Of a DNA stretch of 39,255 bases, positions 1-6,159 are shown piece by piece. The DNA is from a virus. The stretch is from IMG/VR virus record IMGVR_UViG_3300044655_001468, positions 1 to 39,255 of that record; one strand, 5' to 3'. Position 1 is the stretch's first letter. Each line of letters opens with the position of its first letter. A model generated the notes under the pieces. It did no database searches, was not told where the DNA came from, and was given only the letters and a program-made list of their open reading frames with translations. The translations under genes and the position numbers were made by a program.

Positions 1-127
1 TTGATTCGTTTGGTGACATGTTGGCTTATGCCAATGCGAACCCGAACAAACAGCAATCAGATAAAGGCGATACCACATTTTGTGAAACTGCGAACTATGC
101 GGAGGCTCACAAGTTGGCTGTTGAGGG
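1..127. repeat. Left copy of the 127-bp terminal direct repeat (assembly closure)
   Basis: Bases 1-127 are identical to 39129-39255. The repeat lies inside one open reading frame that continues in frame across the join. The sequence is therefore a circular assembly with an overlap of 127 bases, a length typical of the largest k-mer used by common assemblers. I read it as a closure artefact and not as a biological terminal redundancy, although a circularly permuted virion genome is compatible with it. Confidence 0.95.
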
Positions 128-767
128 TTGGCATGCGGTTCGTCCCGAGGTTGAGCGAATCATGTCACAATTGTCTGAGCAGATTGATAACCGTTTGGAC
201 ATGGTTTCGGAGTTGGAATATGCGACCTCAGGTGGTGCTGTTGATGTGGGTCGTTGGCTCACTGGCGAACCTGAATGCATGTACAGTTTCGTTCCGATGC
301 CGAATGAGCGTATGGGTCGGGTTGTCAAAATATTCATTGATTATGGTGCATCTGCATCATTCAGTGCCGAGTTCATTCGTCAGCGTGGCATCGTGCTGTG
401 TGCTTTGGTGGACACTTTGCAGAAGATGCGTGTCGCTTGTGAGGTGTGGGGCGAGACTGCGGTTACCTTCGGTAATCGGGTTCACTCTACGGTTGTCAAG
501 TTGCATGACGCTACGGCTCAGATGGACATTGATGAGTTGATGTTCGCTTTGGCGAACCCGTCAATGCTGAGGCGTATCACATTCTCGGTTCGTGAACTCG
601 CTGGGTGCGGTTCTAAGCACTCGTATGGTGCGACAACACATACAGAGTATGCGGCTGATTATGGTGCAGACATTCGCATTGAACGCCTCAAGGAGCGGTT
701 CGGCACGATGATGGAGAACCCTGTGGAATGGGTTGTGTCCACAATCAAGGGAATGGAGTTGATATAA
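1..767 (+). CDS. 3' part of the AAA+ partner protein (gene starts at 39080); possible degenerate VWA-like domain
   Basis: This is the distal part of a 271-residue protein whose ATG is at 39080, reached by crossing the circular join in frame; read in this window alone the gene is 5'-truncated, with its frame entering at base 3. I recognise no family with certainty. Around full-length residues 125-165 a hydrophobic strand ends in IFIDYGASAS, followed by a long helix and another strand (VACEVWGE). That order recalls a von Willebrand A domain with a degenerate DxSxS metal site; this is inference. It lies 51 bp downstream of a MoxR-type AAA+ ATPase gene, and MoxR ATPases usually work with VWA partners, which supports the idea. 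The hammerhead ribozyme begins 10 bases after its stop codon. Confidence 0.85.
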   Translation, partial: DSFGDMLAYANANPNKQQSDKGDTTFCETANYAEAHKLAVEGWHAVRPEVERIMSQLSEQIDNRLDMVSELEYATSGGAVDVGRWLTGEPECMYSFVPMPNERMGRVVKIFIDYGASASFSAEFIRQRGIVLCALVDTLQKMRVACEVWGETAVTFGNRVHSTVVKLHDATAQMDIDELMFALANPSMLRRITFSVRELAGCGSKHSYGATTHTEYAADYGADIRIERLKERFGTMMENPVEWVVSTIKGMELI

Positions 768-777
768 CAAACCTTTA

Positions 778-844
778 GGACGAAACGCCCACAGCGTGTT
801 GTGTGTTGTGGGTGTCTAACCGTGTTGCGGTTGCTGATGAGTCC
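778..844 (+). ncRNA. Type II hammerhead self-cleaving ribozyme
   Basis: All core elements are present. Stem II is open and pairs GGAC 778-781 with GTCC 841-844. GAA 782-784 is followed by stem III, 785-793 with 807-815 (9 bp, one G-U), starting with the required A15.1-U16.1 pair and closed by a 13-nt loop. The cleavage-site nucleotide is C816 in a GUC triplet. Stem I pairs 817-822 with 828-833 (6 bp, one G-U at the core) around loop TGTTG. CTGATGA 834-840 completes the core. Cleavage after C816 would separate the upstream mRNA from the 871 gene, leaving its ribosome site on the 3' product. AACA 766-769 could kiss the stem I loop, but this is inferred. Confidence 0.94.
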
Positions 845-853
845 AGCATGACT

Positions 854-871
854 TGATTATGGAGGTAATTA
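854..871 (+). promoter_or_regulatory. Shine-Dalgarno hairpin of the 871 gene
   Basis: TGATTA 854-859 pairs with TAATTA 866-871 (6 bp, one G-U), leaving TGGAGG as the loop and taking in the A of the start codon. The ribosome site is thus presented in, or masked by, a hairpin. It lies ten bases beyond the ribozyme and belongs to a set of six similar hairpins on early leaders. Confidence 0.6.
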
Positions 872-1080
872 TGGGTTACGAAGTGGTCGTCAAGTGGATA
901 CCCGAGGACATACAAGGGCATCAACCTACTTGGCATGAGAACAAATGCGAGTTCGTGTTAGACGAAATTTCTAACGAATTGTCATGTCGTGTGGTTGAGT
1001 TCGGCAACGAAGTTCTTGAAGAATTGTTGTCCGAATGGATTGATGAGAGCGAAGAACACTATTGTGAGGAGGAGGCATAA
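871..1080 (+). CDS. Small acidic early protein, 69 aa, function unknown
   Basis: The ATG at 871 is chosen over a TTG at 853 because GGAGG (861-865) sits five bases before it. The protein begins MGYEVVVKW and is strongly acidic toward the C-terminus (many Glu and Asp, ending EEEA). It has no membrane segment and only scattered cysteines. I do not recognise a family. Its mRNA would be freed upstream by the hammerhead ribozyme, and its stop overlaps the next start (TAATG). The length, acidity and early position resemble the small host-interaction proteins many phages make soon after infection, but that is only a contextual guess. Confidence 0.75.
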   Translation: MGYEVVVKWIPEDIQGHQPTWHENKCEFVLDEISNELSCRVVEFGNEVLEELLSEWIDESEEHYCEEEA

Positions 1081-1226
1081 TGACTATTTGGGACATGTTT
1101 TTCGGGTTGTGGATTTTCATGATTGTGATGGTTGTGGTGTGTGCATTCATACTCAGCCACGAGTCAGGTTCACAGCGATACAAACATGGTCGTGACTATC
1201 CGTATGACCAAGATTTAGATTGGTGA
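1080..1226 (+). CDS. Tiny single-span membrane protein, 48 aa
   Basis: The ATG at 1080 overlaps the previous stop (TAATG) and follows a GAGGAGG ribosome site. The product is 48 residues: a short N-terminus, a hydrophobic segment at about residues 7-25 (FFGLWIFMIVMVVVCAFIL), then a polar tail rich in Tyr, Asp and His. This is the form of a one-span inner-membrane protein with its tail on one side. It could be an early membrane-active host-takeover or superinfection factor. It is unlikely to be the main holin, because candidate holins lie in the lysis region at 28.6-29.0 kb. No homologue is recognised. Confidence 0.65.
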   Translation: MTIWDMFFGLWIFMIVMVVVCAFILSHESGSQRYKHGRDYPYDQDLDW

Positions 1227-1353
1227 TTGACAACTGCGTACTAGCGGTCAGATATAGTAATAGTAATGGTTTAATGATTTGCCATCTGACGATGGCATCT
1301 AGTATGGATGATTTGTCCATGCTAATAAGCAATATGCAACTTAGGAGGTTGTA
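1227..1353 (+). promoter_or_regulatory. Leader of the 1354 gene: possible promoter plus two hairpins
   Basis: This gene-free stretch holds a TTGACA hexamer at 1227-1232 and a TATAGT at 1253-1258. Their 20-bp spacing is longer than usual, so the promoter call is weak. Downstream are two clean hairpins: GCCATC-TGAC-GATGGC at 1281-1296 and GTATGGA/TCCATGC at 1302-1322 (7-nt loop, one G-U). Neither is followed by a T-run, so they look like leader structures and not terminators. The ribosome-site hairpin at 1335-1353 follows directly. Confidence 0.45.
1335..1353 (+). promoter_or_regulatory. Shine-Dalgarno hairpin of the 1354 gene
   Basis: TGCAAC 1335-1340 pairs with GTTGTA 1348-1353 (6 bp, one G-U) around loop TTAGGAG, immediately before the ATG at 1354. 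It has the same layout as the hairpins before 871, 4625, 37337, 37778 and 39080. Confidence 0.6.
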
Positions 1354-1962
1354 ATGTTAGGCATAACAATGGGTGCCGTCATAGGCACAGAGGTAGGTAA
1401 GGAACCTGAACCCTGCATTATCGGTGACATCGCCGATATTCAGTCTAAGGTTGGCGGTCACTTTGATTGTGTCCGCATCAATGTGGGTAGTGACCCGTCA
1501 GCCGATGATATGTTCACTTTGGTGGGCTATGTTCACGATGAGGGCAGGATTTTGAATCCTCCTTTGGAGGTTAATCTCATGGCTTCCATGATTTTCAATC
1601 AAGAAATTCGTGGCAACTGTGTCATCCTTAGCGGTACGAATCCTGAAACTAGAGCGTATGACGGTGAGAATTATGATTTGCCTGCTGTGTTCTACGAGTT
1701 TTTGTGCAAGCAAATGACGAAGGACATTGAGAAGTCGGTTTCGTTTACTCGCATGTTGAGTACCTCTGTTGGTATGTCGTACCGTGACAAGGTAATCAAC
1801 AAAGATGATTACGATTACATAATCCAAACAGTTAATGAGTTGGGTGCGAATGGTGCGATTGGTGGCGAGTTGGGTTCAATGCCTGAGCGTTGCCGTGAAA
1901 TATTTGAGAAGTGCATGCAACACATGGTCACCTCTGTGTTGGGCATAATTGAGGAGGAATGA
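1354..1962 (+). CDS. DUF3846-like early protein, 202 aa
   Basis: The N-terminal half resembles the DUF3846 domain found in phages and plasmids. It has the pattern of a short strand set (IGDIADIQSKVGGHFDCVRI), then a VHDEGRILNPPLEVN motif with the conserved Asn, then a G-N-C-V-I-L-SG strand at about residues 88-94. DUF3846 has no established biochemical role. The C-terminal half is helical and unassigned. The start is fixed by the AGGAGG at 1343-1348. The gene has its own leader with several hairpins. A four-base overlap (ATGA) couples it to the downstream zinc-ribbon gene. Family assignment is by motif recollection. Confidence 0.7.
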   Translation: MLGITMGAVIGTEVGKEPEPCIIGDIADIQSKVGGHFDCVRINVGSDPSADDMFTLVGYVHDEGRILNPPLEVNLMASMIFNQEIRGNCVILSGTNPETRAYDGENYDLPAVFYEFLCKQMTKDIEKSVSFTRMLSTSVGMSYRDKVINKDDYDYIIQTVNELGANGAIGGELGSMPERCREIFEKCMQHMVTSVLGIIEEE

Positions 1963-2195
1963 TGTCGGAGTTTGATGTTTCGGTTGAGTGTGATGCACCA
2001 GTTGCACCTGCTCGTCCGAAGAAAGTTACGGTGGGGCGTAAGCCCCACCGTAAATCTTTATCCCCTGCTGGCACTTACAGGTGTCCGAAGTGTGATAACG
2101 AGATAATTGTGTTCGTTCGTATGTCGGCTTTGCCGTTGTGCATTAATCATTCGGCATCCAGTGGGGGTGCCGTGTTCATGGAGGAGGTTAAGTAA
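1959..2195 (+). CDS. Zinc-ribbon-like small protein, 78 aa
   Basis: The start overlaps the previous stop by ATGA and is preceded by GAGGAGG. A basic N-terminal part (residues 19-34, Lys/Arg/His-rich) leads to a single zinc-binding-like knuckle pair: C42-P-K-C45 and C61-I-N-H64. The mix of a basic tail and a CxxC...CxxH ribbon suggests binding of nucleic acid or of a host protein such as RNA polymerase, but nothing in the sequence picks between them. It belongs to a tightly overlapping early operon (1354-3305). Confidence 0.7.
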   Translation: MMSEFDVSVECDAPVAPARPKKVTVGRKPHRKSLSPAGTYRCPKCDNEIIVFVRMSALPLCINHSASSGGAVFMEEVK

Positions 2196-2365
2196 TGTTG
2201 AAACATAAATGGAATCCTGATGTTATGCGTAGCGGTTTTTATGCGATGCTACAGCACGCAGAACTACAGGAAATTGAGCACGAAACTGACACAGTGTTGG
2301 GTTCGTATTGGTCAGGCATCAAAGATGCTTTGCTGGTTACGGTAGAGATATTGGAGGAAAAATGA
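2195..2365 (+). CDS. Small early protein, 56 aa, unknown
   Basis: The ATG at 2195 overlaps the previous stop (TAATG) and is preceded by GGAGG at 2184-2188. The product begins MLKHKWNPDVMRSGFYAML and continues as an acidic amphipathic helix rich in Glu, His and Leu, ending EILEEK. There is no cysteine, membrane segment or recognisable motif. Translation coupling on both sides (TAATG upstream, ATGA downstream) supports its being a real gene despite the small size. Confidence 0.65.
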   Translation: MLKHKWNPDVMRSGFYAMLQHAELQEIEHETDTVLGSYWSGIKDALLVTVEILEEK

Positions 2366-2565
2366 GACAGAAATATGTTGAGGTGCCATTTCCGAAATGT
2401 CCTAGGTGTGATGGGTTTATTCCTAACGACAAGGACGCTGGCAAGTATGCTGGTGCTCTTAGTCGTTTGGATAACCGCACCGAGGTGTGTTCTAAGTGTG
2501 GCGAGATTGAGGCGTTGGAGCAGATGATGTACGGAAAAGTTTACAACTTTTTGGAGAAACCATAA
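2362..2565 (+). CDS. Small zinc-ribbon protein, 67 aa
   Basis: The ATG at 2362 is chosen because it overlaps the previous stop by ATGA and follows GGAGG; an upstream in-frame start at 2308 lies inside the previous gene. The protein carries a four-cysteine ribbon: C13-P-R-C16 and C43-S-K-C46, with a Tyr/Arg/Asp-rich insert between, then a short helix ending in EKP. The second knuckle is followed by GEIEALEQMMYG. Similar two-knuckle proteins are frequent in actinophages with unknown role. It may bind nucleic acid; this is inference. Confidence 0.75.
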   Translation: MRQKYVEVPFPKCPRCDGFIPNDKDAGKYAGALSRLDNRTEVCSKCGEIEALEQMMYGKVYNFLEKP

Positions 2566-3305
2566 TGAAACATGATGATTTAGCGGATGTGAAACCGTTG
2601 GGTGTTCGCATACAGATATCTGATGGTGTTCACGGAATGTGGATGGGTCGGCAGTTGTGTGAGGTGCGTGGTTACAGTGCGCCTTGGACAACGAACAAGA
2701 TGTTGGATTATTTTCAAGATTTATGCACCTTTTATGATGCTTGGTCGGAGTCCATCTCACATGTTGCGTTACCTAATGCGGTGTCCGAACTACAAGCGTT
2801 GGACTTATCGGGTGACACTTTCAATAAGTGGAAGTTGATTCGTGCCTATGTTGAGGGTGCTTACAGCAAGTTCCCGAACGAGTCGCTGCTTTCCATAATG
2901 GTTGCGTTGGGGATTACCCCAACACAATATCTACAGGCATGTACCACTGGTGGGTTACCAAAATGTTTTGAAGTTACCCCTGATTTCATTGGTCGGCTTG
3001 AAGAATATTATTTGTCGCACGAAAAAATTGTGTGGGTTGAAATCGCCAAAGAGTTCGGTATCACGGCACATATTGCCAAGAATGTTTGCAAGGTGTTTGA
3101 TAAACGACATGTAGCGAAATATGGTGACCTTGCTGGTCAGCGTAAATATGCCCGAGAGTTGTTGAACGACTTGTCGTTGTGCACAGACGAGACACCTACA
3201 CATGTTACGAAGGAAGTGTTTGACCGTACTGGTGTGCGGTTTGATTTGTCTGCGGTTACGAAAATTCGTAAGCGTAAACGCAACACTCAGCCACTAGAGT
3301 TATAA
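2565..3305 (+). CDS. Unknown protein, 246 aa, with helix-turn-helix-like and basic C-terminal segments
   Basis: The ATG overlaps the previous stop (TAATG). I recognise no family. The middle and C-terminal parts are helical. The stretch at about residues 155-180 (VEIAKEFGITAHIAKNVCKVF) has the spacing of a helix-turn-helix, with Gly at the turn, and the C-terminus holds a basic run (IRKRKRN). Those two traits suggest DNA binding. The position just before the recombination nuclease makes an early DNA-metabolism or transcription role plausible but unproven. It ends the overlapping run; a 24-bp gap with AGGAG precedes the next gene. Confidence 0.7.
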   Translation: MKHDDLADVKPLGVRIQISDGVHGMWMGRQLCEVRGYSAPWTTNKMLDYFQDLCTFYDAWSESISHVALPNAVSELQALDLSGDTFNKWKLIRAYVEGAYSKFPNESLLSIMVALGITPTQYLQACTTGGLPKCFEVTPDFIGRLEEYYLSHEKIVWVEIAKEFGITAHIAKNVCKVFDKRHVAKYGDLAGQRKYARELLNDLSLCTDETPTHVTKEVFDRTGVRFDLSAVTKIRKRKRNTQPLEL

Positions 3306-3329
3306 TCACAAACTACCCATAGGAGCAAT

Positions 3330-4172
3330 ATGAAACTAGATACTGTAAACAAGCGCATTTATGTGCGACAATCATGGCTGAACGATGTGTTGATGTGTCC
3401 TGAACGGGCACGACTTGCATACAAAAATCCGCAGATGCGGATGGCTAGTGATGCAACCATCATTGGTACGGCTGTGCATCATGCGATTGAAGTTTTTATT
3501 AACACCGCCGAAGAAGAAGGCATGGTCGGTCAAGAAGTTGAGGAGATAGTTAAATGTGCTATTGCCGAGTATCAGCGTTTGGCGTTGGAACCGCATCGCA
3601 AAACTGGTATTGATGAAACCAAAATTTTGTCGTGCATTGATGCGATGTGTGTTGCATGGTACACAACGATTATGCCATTCGTGGAACTAGGTGGCAGAAC
3701 CGAGCACCGTTTCGTGTTGCCTATTGGTATTAATATTGGTGGCTACGACACTTATATTGAGGGCACAATGGATTACATTTCACCTTCTGGTGTTATCTGG
3801 GATTGGAAAACTGCTGGACGCTCATATTCAGGTGCAGAGAAACAAAAGAACGCTGTGCAAGCATCCATGTATGCGATGGCGGCGTGCATTGAAGGCATGG
3901 TGCCGAACGAGAACGACATTGAGTTCAAATATGGTGTGATGATTCGGCAAGAAACCCCGAAAGCACAAGTGGTTTCGTTGCATCGCAACCAAGAACATAT
4001 TGAGTGGATTCGTAATCAAATCATTTCGGCTTGCCGAATGGGTGTGTCTTTGGGTGTTGATACAGGCTGGTTGTTAAACGACCAAGGCAATCTGTGTTCA
4101 TCTAAGTGGTGCGATTTTTGGTCTATGTGCAAAGGTGCATCAATTTCCGAGCGTTCGTTGTTGCTCAAGTAA
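3330..4172 (+). CDS. Cas4/RecB-like PD-(D/E)XK exonuclease with putative 4Fe-4S cluster
   Basis: The motifs are in the usual order for the RecB/Cas4 nuclease family: GTAVHHAIE with H50, EGTMDY with D148, WDWKT with D158 and K160 (motif III), and Q177-x3-Y181 (motif IV). One N-terminal cysteine (C23 in MCPE) and three C-terminal ones (C256, C261, C267) match the iron-sulphur arrangement of Cas4 and AddB. Such phage enzymes resect DNA ends for recombination or break down host DNA. No Cas1, Cas2 or repeat array is nearby, so a CRISPR role is not suggested. The length (280 aa) is normal for phage members. An AGGAG site 7 bases upstream fixes the start. Confidence 0.88.
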   Translation: MKLDTVNKRIYVRQSWLNDVLMCPERARLAYKNPQMRMASDATIIGTAVHHAIEVFINTAEEEGMVGQEVEEIVKCAIAEYQRLALEPHRKTGIDETKILSCIDAMCVAWYTTIMPFVELGGRTEHRFVLPIGINIGGYDTYIEGTMDYISPSGVIWDWKTAGRSYSGAEKQKNAVQASMYAMAACIEGMVPNENDIEFKYGVMIRQETPKAQVVSLHRNQEHIEWIRNQIISACRMGVSLGVDTGWLLNDQGNLCSSKWCDFWSMCKGASISERSLLLK

Positions 4173-4183
4173 CGAGGACAAAC

Positions 4184-4498
4184 ATGCGTGAACCGATTGA
4201 ATTAACGGTTGCTACTGCGGTGGCAACAGGTCAGCCGTTGTCCTTGCCTATTGTGGAGGTGCAGTGGATTGACGCTGTGGGTTCAGGTGACCGTTGGGAC
4301 ACACCTGAGAATGTTGATTCCATGATTCCGTCTAAAAGTTTCGCTGTCGGATATTTGTGGCATGAATCCCGAACTCATGTAACATTAATTATGTTAGTGA
4401 ACGATGTCGGTACCGTAGGTCATTCGTTGGTGATTCCGAAAGGAATGGTTGTGAATGTGCGTACACTTGTGCGTGACAACAACACACCATCAGAATGA
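4184..4498 (+). CDS. Unknown early protein, 104 aa, predicted beta-rich
   Basis: The ATG at 4184 lies 11 bp after the nuclease stop with a GAGGAC site; an earlier start at 4106 would overlap the nuclease deeply. The sequence alternates short strands: LPIVEVQWIDA, then GDRWDTPEN, FAVGYLWHE, VTLIMLVND and HSLVIPKGMV. This pattern (a conserved Trp-Asp pair, then a glycine-rich strand, then IPKG) recurs in hypothetical phage proteins of similar size in my memory, but no function is attached to it. There is no cysteine or membrane segment. It is probably a small single-domain cytosolic protein. Confidence 0.7.
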   Translation: MREPIELTVATAVATGQPLSLPIVEVQWIDAVGSGDRWDTPENVDSMIPSKSFAVGYLWHESRTHVTLIMLVNDVGTVGHSLVIPKGMVVNVRTLVRDNNTPSE

Positions 4499-4516
4499 TA
4501 CAATGTTTTTTATTAA

Positions 4517-4566
4517 GGCTGATGGAGTGCCACATGGCAAGTGTGACAACCTCCCCTCCGTCAGCC
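4517..4566 (+). promoter_or_regulatory. Structured RNA leader of the 4625 gene
   Basis: GGCTGATGGAG 4517-4527 pairs with CTCCGTCAGCC 4556-4566, an 11-bp stem with one T-G wobble. Inside it is a stacked hairpin TGCC-ACAT-GGCA (4528-4539) and an unpaired 16-base strand with a pyrimidine run (CCTCCC 4550-4555). There is no T-run after the outer stem, so this is not an intrinsic terminator. The pyrimidine run could pair with a GGAG ribosome site, a possible switch; that is inference. Confidence 0.5.
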
Positions 4567-4606
4567 GATTTGTTAGTAATAACAGGGAGAGCAATAACAA
4601 ACAAAA

Positions 4607-4619
4607 CACCTAGGAGGTG
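4607..4619 (+). promoter_or_regulatory. Shine-Dalgarno hairpin of the 4625 gene
   Basis: CACC 4607-4610 pairs with GGTG 4616-4619 around TAGGA, so the AGGAGG ribosome site lies in the loop and right arm. The ATG is at 4625. The stem is only 4 bp, the weakest of the six. Confidence 0.45.
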
Positions 4620-4624
4620 CCGAA

Positions 4625-5092
4625 ATGAATACCATAAGTAAGGACCAATCCATAATCACTCAAGTTGCAGCAAAAATTGCTGCCGACTTGACACCGAAAT
4701 CAGATGATGTGCAAATCAACATCGCTAACTGGCTGTTGGCGTTTGATGCGACATCGGATGCGTTGCTGGAGAAACACGGCATGACACAACTGGACGACCA
4801 ACAGGTTGCCGAAATTGTGCAACAAGTGTTCCCGAACTCTGTGACGGTCACACAAACATCAGCGCCACAGTGGGCAACACAGCAAGCACAATCACAAACC
4901 TCAGGGTTTCAGGTTCGTGTCAAAGGCAAACAACATGGAGATATCCCTGCATGGTTGCATGCTGAATGCGCCAAAAAAGGTGTGACCGAAGTGTGGGACA
5001 ACCGTGATGGTTTGACCGTGAATCCGAAGCGTCCTTGGTTCAAGTCCACGACATCTAACGATGCGTTTTGGGCACCGAAGCCTAGGTCGTAA
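4625..5092 (+). CDS. Unknown replication-region protein, 155 aa
   Basis: It begins with helical segments, followed by a Gln/Thr/Ser-rich linker at about residues 85-98 and a C-terminal module with GDIPAWLHAECAKKGVTEVW, then DNRD, NPKRPWFK and FWAPK. That basic/aromatic C-terminal module lies in several phage proteins located next to replicative helicases, and looks suited to binding single-stranded DNA or the helicase. I cannot name the family. Its stop overlaps the helicase start (TAATG), which ties it to replication. It has its own structured leader, so its translation may be controlled separately from the upstream genes. Confidence 0.7.
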   Translation: MNTISKDQSIITQVAAKIAADLTPKSDDVQINIANWLLAFDATSDALLEKHGMTQLDDQQVAEIVQQVFPNSVTVTQTSAPQWATQQAQSQTSGFQVRVKGKQHGDIPAWLHAECAKKGVTEVWDNRDGLTVNPKRPWFKSTTSNDAFWAPKPRS

Positions 5093-6159
5093 TGCAAGAC
5101 CCCGATTTTAAGGGGCGATGGTCAGCGTTAGGGCGGGGAGAACAACTCCCCGCCTTTGACGCATCTAAGACCCCCGCACACTTTTTTAAACCACTAGCAC
5201 TTGCGGCTGACGAATATGTGTATTGGGCACAGAACCCTGACGAACGAATCTATTTGGGGTTCCCCGACATTGATGGGCAGATGCGTGGCATTGCACCATC
5301 AGAAATGTGTCTGATAAACGGCTACAGCCACAGCGGTAAAACTTTGTTTCTGTTACAAATCTTGTTGGCGAACAAAACAAAACCCGTAATCTATTTCTGT
5401 CCTGACGAACCCCGAACATTGACGCTAATCAAATTGGCGTGTCTGACTCATGGCATTGACGCAAACCTGTTGGAAGAAGAAATCAGCCGAGGTGTACCCG
5501 AAGCGATAGAACTGTTGCGCAAAACCTCAACCGAAGAGTTCCCGAACCTAGCGGTCTTTGACCAAATGCTGTCACTGGCAGACATGGAGCGTGCATTGGG
5601 TGAAGTGCGTGACGCTTGGGGTCAGCCTGCGTTAATCGTGTTTGACTACTTGGAACTGCTAATTGGTGGCGGTGAAGATGTGCCATCTAAAGCGAACACA
5701 CTTAAAGGTTTCGGTAAACGCCATAATGTTCCATTATTGGTGTTGCATCAATCATCTAGGTCTGCTGGTGCGGATGGGCGAAAAATGACTATATCTTCAG
5801 GTGCATACGGTGGTGAGCAACAATCGGCGCATGTGATTGGTGTTCGCCGTAAACGCTTTGAGATAGAAGCACAGATTCGTGAAATTGAGGACAAACTAGA
5901 CAAATCCAATTCAACTGAACGGCTACTGGAACGCTTGGATTCTTTACGGTACGAACAGCGTATCCACATGAATACGGTGACAATCAACTTGGTGAAATGT
6001 AAACGCCCAGCATCATCGTTGTTGGATGACATGGACTACGAAATTGAACAAGGCACAGGCAGATTGATACGGCTCACGAATCATAACCTGCCGTCATATA
6101 TCCATAATGAACCACCAGTTCCGCAACAACTGGAACTGGCGGTAATGGAGGACTGGTGA
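5092..6159 (+). CDS. RecA-fold replicative helicase (DnaB C-terminal-like)
   Basis: A RecA-type ATPase core is clear: Walker A GYSHSGKT at residues 77-84, an acidic strand end at YFCPDEP (101-107), Walker B LIVFDYLE at 181-188, and a VLHQSSR strand at 217-223 matching the DnaB H4 region. At 355 residues it lacks the DnaB N-terminal domain, like many phage helicases of the DnaB/RadA type. The C-terminal third has a charged coiled coil (residues ~260-290). It is coupled by TAATG upstream and GTGA downstream to the primase gene, so the two probably form the replisome engine that unwinds DNA and primes it. Confidence 0.85.
   Translation: MQDPDFKGRWSALGRGEQLPAFDASKTPAHFFKPLALAADEYVYWAQNPDERIYLGFPDIDGQMRGIAPSEMCLINGYSHSGKTLFLLQILLANKTKPVIYFCPDEPRTLTLIKLACLTHGIDANLLEEEISRGVPEAIELLRKTSTEEFPNLAVFDQMLSLADMERALGEVRDAWGQPALIVFDYLELLIGGGEDVPSKANTLKGFGKRHNVPLLVLHQSSRSAGADGRKMTISSGAYGGEQQSAHVIGVRRKRFEIEAQIREIEDKLDKSNSTERLLERLDSLRYEQRIHMNTVTINLVKCKRPASSLLDDMDYEIEQGTGRLIRLTNHNLPSYIHNEPPVPQQLELAVMEDW

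Noticed and set aside
1286-1292. CTGACGA, a possible second hammerhead core
   Set aside because: No GAAA strand with a matching stem II lies within reach on either side, and the bases form part of the perfect hairpin 1281-1296.
3330-4172. Cas4 as evidence of a phage CRISPR-Cas system
   Set aside because: No repeat array and no other cas genes are present; stand-alone Cas4/RecB-like nucleases are common in phages.
4503-4613. 36-codon open frame in the leader of the 4625 gene
   Set aside because: No ribosome site, unlikely composition, and the DNA is better explained by the 11-bp structured stem.
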